A stretch of DNA of 21,536 nucleotides from an uncultured Parabacteroides sp. (GTDB lineage Bacteria; Bacteroidota; Bacteroidia; Bacteroidales; Tannerellaceae), in assembly GCA_937890135.1 (NCBI GenBank), contig CALBYC010000010.1:1-21536 (forward strand), read 5' to 3'. The notes beneath the pieces were generated by a model. That model did not search any database. It was not told the origin of the DNA and worked only from the letters and a program-made list of their open reading frames with translations. The position numbers and the translations under genes were made by a program. Of the stretch, positions 16,360 to 21,536 are shown one piece after another (position 1 is the first letter of the stretch; each line of letters begins with the position of its first letter).

Positions 16360-19300
16360 TTAATAAGTAATGTTCACTCCCACCGTATAGGCACGTGCTG
16401 TGGGGTATGTGCCTGAATCGATTCCGCTTGCTACTTCCGGGTCATATCCTTTGTAGCCAGTAAGCGTGAGCAGGTTTTGCCCGCTTATAAACAGGCGGAG
16501 ACGTGGATTCTGCGTCTTGCTGATTCGAATAGGCAACGTGTAACTCAATGTCACATTCTTCAGGCGCAAGTAGGATGCATCTTCCACGAAACGGCTATCC
16601 AGATAGTTTGTATAGTTGTTGGACGCATGTGCCTTAGGAATCGTGTTGGATGGATTGCTCTCCGACCAGCGGTTCAGTAATGCTGTGGAAACATTGTAGC
16701 TGGTGCTTGGTGTCTCCAGCCGTTGCCGTAAGCTGTTATACACTTCGTTCCCTTGGCTTCCTTGGAAAGCGGCGAAAAGACTCCAACGTTTGTAATTCAG
16801 GTTCGTTGAGAAACCATATGTGAAATCGGGTTGGATGGAACCGAGGATTACTCGGTCGTTATCTTGGTCGATTTCCCCGTCGCCATTTTGGCATCTCCAT
16901 ATTCTACCTCCGGTTTGGGTGAAGGTGAGGGAACTTTGCTTAGGTCATCACCTTTTTGTACGACACCGTCGAATTGCCATCCATAGAATGAACCAAGCGA
17001 TTCTCCTGCTTTGATGATGGTATATGTGCTCTTGATGGATTCAAGGGTACCGATGTTCGTAACTTCATTCTTGTTGTGGGCTATGTTTGCGGAAAGATTC
17101 CATGACAAATCTTTAGTGTCAATCAGCGATGCATTTACTGCAAACTCCACACCTTTGTTCGTTACATTGCCGACATTCCGAAGTTGGGTAGAGAATCCGG
17201 TAGTCTGCTCCACTGGAATATTTAGTAACAGGTCGCTTGTCTTTTTGGTGTAATAATCGAATGTGAAGTTAAGACGCTGCTTCAAGATGCTCAGGTCGAA
17301 GCCGGCATTATATTGAGTGGTCGACTCCCATTTCAAATCTGGATTCTCGAGATTTTCACGTATATAGCCAGTGTTTCCTACACCACCGAAGTAATAACGC
17401 ACGGTGCCGTAGGTGGAAAGGAAACTGTAGTCTCCGATTTCCTGATTACCTACCGTACCGACACTGGCCCTTAACTTCAGTTTGTCGATAACCGGATTCT
17501 CTTTTAGGAATTGCTCATCTTCCAAGTTCCAAGCAAGCCCTAAAGAAGGAAACCATCCCCATTTCTTGTTTGCGGCAAAACGGCTTGAACCATCGGCTCG
17601 CAATGTGGCAGTCAGGTTGTATCGTTCCAGCAGTGTATAATTGACACGAGCAAGAGCCGAATGGAGTGTAGACTTTGATCCTCCTGATATGGGAGGCACT
17701 AACAACGAACCAGTCTGAAGGCTGTGGTATCCCAATGACTCATTGGCAAACTTTTCTGCTGAAGCAGTGGCATATTCTATGTCCGTAACTTGCGAGGTGT
17801 ACCCTCCCAAAACATTGAAAGCATGGACTCCAATGCTCTTGTTCCAAGTCAATGTAGCCTCATATTGGTAGGAGTCATAACGTTTGTTACCCACCGTACC
17901 ATAGCCACCCACAGTAATGCCGGCTGCCGAGGTAGATGGTGCATAATAATTCTGTGTCGTATTCACCAGATTGGTGGAAGCACTTAATTTCAATGTCAAT
18001 TCCGGAATGATTCGCCACTGTGCGAAAGCATTGCCCAGCAAATTGTTCGTCTTGGTCTCAGAAGTCACTTCTGTCAAGTCTGCAATCGCATTCGGAGTTT
18101 TGTCTCCTACTCGGATATCTCCTACCTCGTAGGGGTTGGCATAGTTATAGCTTCCGTCTTCATTGTAAATCGGAACTGCCCGGGGAATACGTACTACATA
18201 TTCAAATGCGTTGCTGTTGCCGCCTACATAAGAGTTATAGCTGTCGAAATCGGTAATGCCGTTCTGTATTGCTTTGCCTGCGGTGATGTTCACCCCGACC
18301 GTAAAGTTGTCGAATAAATCCCTTTCCAAGTTGACACGTCCCGTGTACCGCTTGAACCCGGTATTGAGCAGGATGCCATCTTGGTCGCTAAAGTTGCCGC
18401 TGATAAGATAGCGTGTCTTTTCATCTCCGCCGCTGATGCTCAACTGATGGTTCTGAGTCGTTGCGGTGCGTAATGCTGCATCTTGCCAATCTGATCCTGC
18501 GCCCCAGGACGATACGATTTCTTCTGTTAGCCCTGAAGAACTCAGTTGGTTAGGCGTAGCGATTTCAAGATACAAACGTCCCCAATCGTCTGCCCTCATT
18601 AAATCGAGCTTTTTGCTTGCGGTCTGCCAACCTATGCTGTATTGGTACTCAATATTGTTCTTCCCTTTTTTCCCGCTGCGAGTCGTAATGATAATTACTC
18701 CATTTGCACCGCGGCTTCCATAGATGGCGGAAGCAGAGACATCTTTCAATACTTCGATGCTCTCAATGTCGCTGGGGTTAATGGACGCTAATGGGTTGAA
18801 GTCGGACGTGGCACGGGTGACTCCTGTGCTGGTGGTCGAGTTGTCATTGTAAATCAGCATTCCGTCTATCACGTATAACGGTTCATTCTTGCCTGTGATG
18901 GAGTTTCCTCCACGTATGCGCAGGCTTGATGAAGCACCCGGTAGACCCGAACTTTGTGAGACATTCAAGCCTGACACCGCACCACCCAGCAAGTTGTCGA
19001 ATGAAGTCGTTACTTGCTTCAAGGTCTCTTTCCCAACTGAGGCGATGGCTCCTGTCAGCTCCTTCCGTTTCTGCACGCCATAACCTACCACTACGACTTC
19101 TTGCAGCACGTCCTGTTCTTCTGTCAACGGGATGGTGATGGCTTCCGTTGCGTCATATACATCGACTTGCTGTTCTTTATAGCCGATGAAGCTGATGTGG
19201 ATGGTCGTTGGCAACTCTTTCACATCAATGGTGAAATTGCCTTCGATGTCTGTCAACGTGCCCGTGTGCTCGTTGGCAATGGTGACGGTCGCACCTATGA

Positions 19301-19415
19301 CAGGTTCATTGGTAGTCGCGTCAACTACTCGTCCTGTGACTTTGTTTTGGGCAAAGACTCCTCCCGCTATCCCGCTTGCCAAAAGGACAGCACATAAACT
19401 ATGAATATTTTGCAT
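16360..19415 (-). pseudogene. susC: SusC/RagA-family TonB-dependent transporter interrupted by a frameshift
   Basis: The whole gene would encode about 1018 residues, a normal SusC length. Reading from 19415: signal peptide 1-22 (VFA before QNK), a CarboxypepD-regulatory-like domain about 24-100, a TonB-box-like stretch EVVVVGYGVQKRKELTGAI about 106-124, plug to about 250, then the barrel. The frame stays good to Lys843 (16887-16889), then runs into a stop at 16848 after 12 junk residues. The next frame continues seamlessly as GDGEIDQDNDRVILGSIQPD from 16884 to the stop at 16360, ending in the expected VGVNITY. The lesion maps to the A4 run (TTTT at 16886-16889 on plus): one base missing, or 3n+1. 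It could be a real pseudogene, a phase-variable run, or a sequencing error in a homopolymer. Confidence 0.9.
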
Positions 19416-19469
19416 ACGATGATTCTCTCTTTTAATTCTTGAATAATAATTACCTTGCGAACAATCTGG

Positions 19470-20399
19470 TTATCGGTTGCTCAGCAATTGCTCTTCGAGT
19501 TGCTTCTGTTCCTTGTGGGCAGACTTTTCATCCAGGGTAAGGAAGCCGTAATTGTGGTTGTACTGCTGCCCCTTTTCCACGATCCAGTGCAGGAAATCAG
19601 CCACGGACGCTTTGTCGCTATACGTGAATCCGATTTTAGGAAGAGGAATCAGAGCGACTTCCCCTTTTTCCAGCAACTGCAATGTCTCGTCCAGGTTCCC
19701 TTTTTCAAGCACTGCCCTTTGCTCCTTTTTCAAATCGAGCGGTATCAACGACAAGTTGGGTTTCAACTTGCGGTTCTGGAGGTCGAAGAGATATGTCAGG
19801 TTGTTGAAAGTAACCCCGCTATGGTCTTTGTTGATGGCCGTCAGCAGATAGAGGTCGTCCCCGGCGATTCGTTTTCCACGCAATTGTGAAGTTTGCAAAC
19901 CGAAGAAAGAGGCGAAGGCTTTCGCTCCTGAAGTTTGGCTTGTGCCCGAATAAACAGTCAGTTCCTTGAACGGGTCAGCATCTTTACGCTCTTTGTCGGC
20001 CTTTTGCAAGGCATTCTCTTGGAAAAACAGCTCCTTCAGCTCTTTTTTGTCGAGGTGCTTGCGAGAGAGTTTCTCGTGTAGAGGATTGTTGGCTGTCGTG
20101 ACAGGCAGGATGGCGTAACGTCCCACATACGTGACATAGGGCTTCTTCTCTTGGGGTGCGGCATCGGAGACGAACTCCAAATCGGCATCGCCTGTTTTCC
20201 CGTCCACCACTTGCAACCGGATGTCCGGATGGGTCTCGGTATATTCCTGGATCCATTTCTTTACAAGTTCGTTGCCAAATTTAGGAATGGCTACGGTTAT
20301 CACCTCTGCGGATTTGTCCGCTGCATGCAAAGGAGCGAAGGCGGCCAACACGACTGCAATAGATAAATATCTGAAATAATTACGTATAGTTGTTGTCAT
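19470..20399 (-). CDS. PstS-like periplasmic substrate-binding protein
   Basis: A 309-residue exported protein with signal peptide 1-26 (PLHA before ADK) and a PBP-like fold resembling the PstS branch: VAIPKFGNELVKKWIQEYTETHPDIRLQV near the start, GRYAILPVTTANNPL at 93-107, and YSGTSQTSGAKAFASFFG, a loop of the phosphate-binding type. No ABC permease or ATPase is nearby; instead it lies 54 nt upstream of the SusC gene, and similar solitary PstS-like proteins accompany TonB-dependent receptors in Bacteroidetes. It may hand a ligand on in the periplasm or assist the receptor. The ligand is unknown. I use ATG 20399 because it starts the signal peptide; the frame stays open to 20558 with no such signal. 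It is the first gene of the minus-strand operon. Confidence 0.85.
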   Translation of the reverse strand: MTTTIRNYFRYLSIAVVLAAFAPLHAADKSAEVITVAIPKFGNELVKKWIQEYTETHPDIRLQVVDGKTGDADLEFVSDAAPQEKKPYVTYVGRYAILPVTTANNPLHEKLSRKHLDKKELKELFFQENALQKADKERKDADPFKELTVYSGTSQTSGAKAFASFFGLQTSQLRGKRIAGDDLYLLTAINKDHSGVTFNNLTYLFDLQNRKLKPNLSLIPLDLKKEQRAVLEKGNLDETLQLLEKGEVALIPLPKIGFTYSDKASVADFLHWIVEKGQQYNHNYGFLTLDEKSAHKEQKQLEEQLLSNR

Positions 20400-20652
20400 A
20401 GTAAATTCAATTGATGTATATTTGTGAATAAATAAATGATGGAGATTTCCAACTCCGTTTTTGCTTATTACAAGCAAATGATGTAGGGGAAACGTCCCCT
20501 TCCATAAATCAAGACAGTGCCGGGAGGCACATTCGTTTGCTTCGGGTGCAACAGACATATGCTGTCGACCATTTGGATTGGTTCAACTTTTTGTACCTTT
20601 TCATCTCTTTTCTTTTCGCTTTAAAATTAATAACCATTGTCATCTTTGATTG
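20400..20652 (-). promoter_or_regulatory. long 5' leader of the PstS-like/SusCD operon with several hairpins
   Basis: From the predicted start site near 20652 to the ATG at 20399 there is a leader of about 250 nt without a convincing gene. It contains perfect small hairpins: GTGCC/GGCAC around GGGA (20517-20530), GGGGA/TCCCC around AACG (20486-20499), and TTTGCTT/AAGCAAA around ATTAC (20460-20478). None has a T run placed to be a terminator. A structured leader suggests post-transcriptional control, but no known riboswitch was recognised. Confidence 0.4.
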
Positions 20653-20658
20653 ATGTTG

Positions 20659-20690
20659 CAAAGGTATGGCGGGATGTGGCCTGCCACAAT
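20659..20690 (-). promoter_or_regulatory. Bacteroidetes-type promoter of the PstS-like/SusCD/peptidase operon
   Basis: On the minus strand a -7 box TACCTTTG (20666-20659) matches TAnnTTTG exactly. It is preceded by ATTG (20690-20687) at a spacing of 20 nt, within the 19-21 nt expected for the -33 TTTG box. Transcription would begin around 20652. This is the only good promoter found for the minus-strand gene series, in keeping with a single long operon. Confidence 0.65.
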
Positions 20691-20694
20691 CCCG
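20670..20694. promoter_or_regulatory. inverted repeat between the -33 and -7 boxes, candidate operator
   Basis: CGGGATGTGGC (20670-20680) and GCCACAATCCCG (20683-20694) form an inverted repeat with 11 paired positions, a 2-nt centre and one unpaired A. It fills the spacer of the operon promoter, so a bound dimeric regulator would affect polymerase access. The divergent LuxR-type regulator gene is the obvious candidate, though this is inferred from position. Confidence 0.55.
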
Positions 20695-20711
20695 TTGTTA
20701 TGGCATTTTTG

Positions 20712-20729
20712 CTACCACGAATATGGTAG
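20712..20729. repeat. inverted repeat CTACCA-N6-TGGTAG
   Basis: Perfect 6-bp arms at 20712-20717 and 20724-20729 are separated by 6 nt. It lies upstream of both divergent promoters, 18 nt from the promoter-spacer repeat, and could be a further regulator-binding site. Confidence 0.4.
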
Positions 20730-20736
20730 GCTCCCG

Positions 20737-20755
20737 CATGGAATAATATTCCATG
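20737..20755. repeat. inverted repeat CATGGAAT-AAT-ATTCCATG
   Basis: Perfect 8-bp arms (20737-20744 and 20748-20755) flank a 3-nt centre, giving a 19-bp near-palindrome in the middle of the divergent intergenic region. Its size and symmetry are typical of a dimer-binding operator. A second stem, CATAAG/CTTATG with inner CGC/GCG, follows at 20757-20781. Confidence 0.5.
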
Positions 20756-20834
20756 GCATAAGGCGCTGGTGCGGGCTTATGGACAATTATTCTATATCGG
20801 CGGGAGGTAATGGCGTTGTTTTCTGTTTTTTACG

Positions 20835-20872
20835 GGAAAATTTTCCTTTTTTTTTTCTCGCTTGTATTTTTG
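20835..20872 (+). promoter_or_regulatory. candidate promoter of the response-regulator gene, with palindrome
   Basis: TATTTTTG at 20865-20872 matches the -7 consensus TAnnTTTG. The expected -33 position (about 20841-20845) falls in a perfect 12-bp palindrome GGAAAATTTTCC (20835-20846) and offers TTTT rather than TTTG. The start codon is 77 nt downstream of the -7 box. The palindrome could be an autoregulatory site or simply an AT-rich stretch. Confidence 0.45.
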
Positions 20873-20948
20873 CAGTCGAGAAGCATTTCAGGTAGGAATC
20901 CATGGAGGGTGCATACGATGCTATACCGTTTAACTTATTAGGAAAACA

Positions 20949-21536
20949 ATGAACACGGAGATTACATTTGTTATTGCCGACAACCAGAGCATAACCCAAC
21001 GGGGGATGCTGGGGTATATCTCGGACATATTCGGTGAATGCCATACTGAAGAAGTATCGACGAAGGAGGAGCTTGTCCAAGTCCTTACGAAAATCGGAAA
21101 GGGCGTTGTCGTATTGGACTATACATTGTTCGATATAAAAAGCGTGGAGGAGTTCCTTGTGATAGAAAAACGTTTCCCGGACGTCCGTTGGCTGCTGTTC
21201 TCGAACGAGCTGAGCGACAATTTCATCCGGAGGTTGAGTGCGGAACAGAACATCGGGATGGTCTTGAAGGAAAATTCGGGGGATGAAATCCGTTCGGCTT
21301 TGTTGTGCATGTCCCGGGGGGAACGTTTCCTTTGCCATCAGATAACCAATTTGCTGATAAGCCATTCGGAAAAGGCCGAACCGCACTCCCTGCTTACCGC
21401 CACGGAAACCGATATCCTCCGGTTGATTGCCCGGGGCAAGTCGGTAAAAGAAATAGCCGCCGAAAGGAATTCCAGCATCCATACCATCATCACCCACAAG
21501 AAGAACATCTTCCGGAAATTGAACGTGAACAATGTG
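20949..21536 (+). CDS. NarL/LuxR-type response regulator, 3' end outside the window
   Basis: An open frame of 196 residues reaches the window edge without a stop. Residues 1-120 resemble a receiver domain: Asp11 in VIADNQ, phospho-acceptor Asp57 in VVVLDYT, Ser85 in LLFSN and Lys107 in GMVLKE are at the usual active-site places. The acidic pair of receivers is reduced to one Asp (ADN rather than ADD), a change also seen in natural NarL-type regulators. Residues 150-196 are a LuxR-type helix-turn-helix (LTATETDILRLIARGKSVKEIA, then IHTIITHKKNIFRKLNV). Little beyond the final helix should be missing. Divergent from the PstS-like/SusCD operon across a repeat-rich 549-nt gap, it is the likely regulator of that operon. 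No partner histidine kinase is in the window. Confidence 0.9.
   Translation, partial: MNTEITFVIADNQSITQRGMLGYISDIFGECHTEEVSTKEELVQVLTKIGKGVVVLDYTLFDIKSVEEFLVIEKRFPDVRWLLFSNELSDNFIRRLSAEQNIGMVLKENSGDEIRSALLCMSRGERFLCHQITNLLISHSEKAEPHSLLTATETDILRLIARGKSVKEIAAERNSSIHTIITHKKNIFRKLNVNNV

Noticed and set aside
16860..16900. Programmed -1 ribosomal frameshift in SusC
   Set aside because: The direction fits, but the site has only four A and no A AAA AAG-type heptamer, and no downstream stem was evident. SusC proteins are not known to use frameshifting.
20400..20558. N-terminal extension of the PstS-like gene to 20558
   Set aside because: It would bury the signal peptide behind 53 residues and runs through the hairpins of the leader.

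Overview
The window reads as Bacteroidales chromosome (Bacteroides/Parabacteroides type; the genus is a guess). Signs are a SusC/SusD pair, a SusD-type lipoprotein signal, promoters with the Bacteroidetes -7 box TAnnTTTG, weak or absent Shine-Dalgarno sequences, and an ExbB/ExbD/ExbD cluster of the Bacteroidetes kind. There is no plasmid, phage, IS or CRISPR signature.

Layout. (1) 1-79: 3' part of a tRNA-Ser(GGA), cut by the window edge. (2) 131-2435, plus strand: ExbB-like channel, a four-helix membrane protein and two ExbD-like proteins in a tight operon ending in a strong terminator at about 2465-2505; this is an inner-membrane proton-driven energiser of the TonB/Tol class. (3) 2647-9853, plus strand: Lrp/AsnC regulator, overlapping GNAT acetyltransferase, a large exported glycoside-hydrolase-like protein and an exported DUF5107/TPR protein, closely spaced and ended by a hairpin terminator at about 9896-9940. 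(4) 20399 down to 10031, minus strand: PstS-like periplasmic binding protein, SusC (interrupted by a frameshift), SusD lipoprotein, S9 serine peptidase, M20 metallo-amidohydrolase and a DAACS-family transporter, with gaps of only about 13-60 nt. (5) 20400-20948: a 549-nt divergent intergenic region rich in inverted repeats, with a promoter facing each way. (6) 20949 to the edge, plus strand: a NarL/LuxR-type response regulator, cut by the window end.

The most interesting unit is (4)-(6). It looks like a polysaccharide-utilisation locus, but all its enzymes are peptidases or amidohydrolases and it ends in an amino-acid-type transporter. I infer a peptide or N-acyl-amino-acid scavenging locus: SusCD imports an oligopeptide or conjugate, the S9 and M20 enzymes cleave it in the periplasm, the DAACS protein brings the product into the cytoplasm, and the divergent regulator may control it through inverted repeats, one of which sits between the -33 and -7 boxes. 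Two oddities stand out. The SusC gene carries a one-base (3n+1) frameshift near 16886-16889. The transporter has lost the arginine that reads acidic side chains in the Glt family as well as two sodium-site residues, so it is probably not an ordinary glutamate/aspartate carrier.
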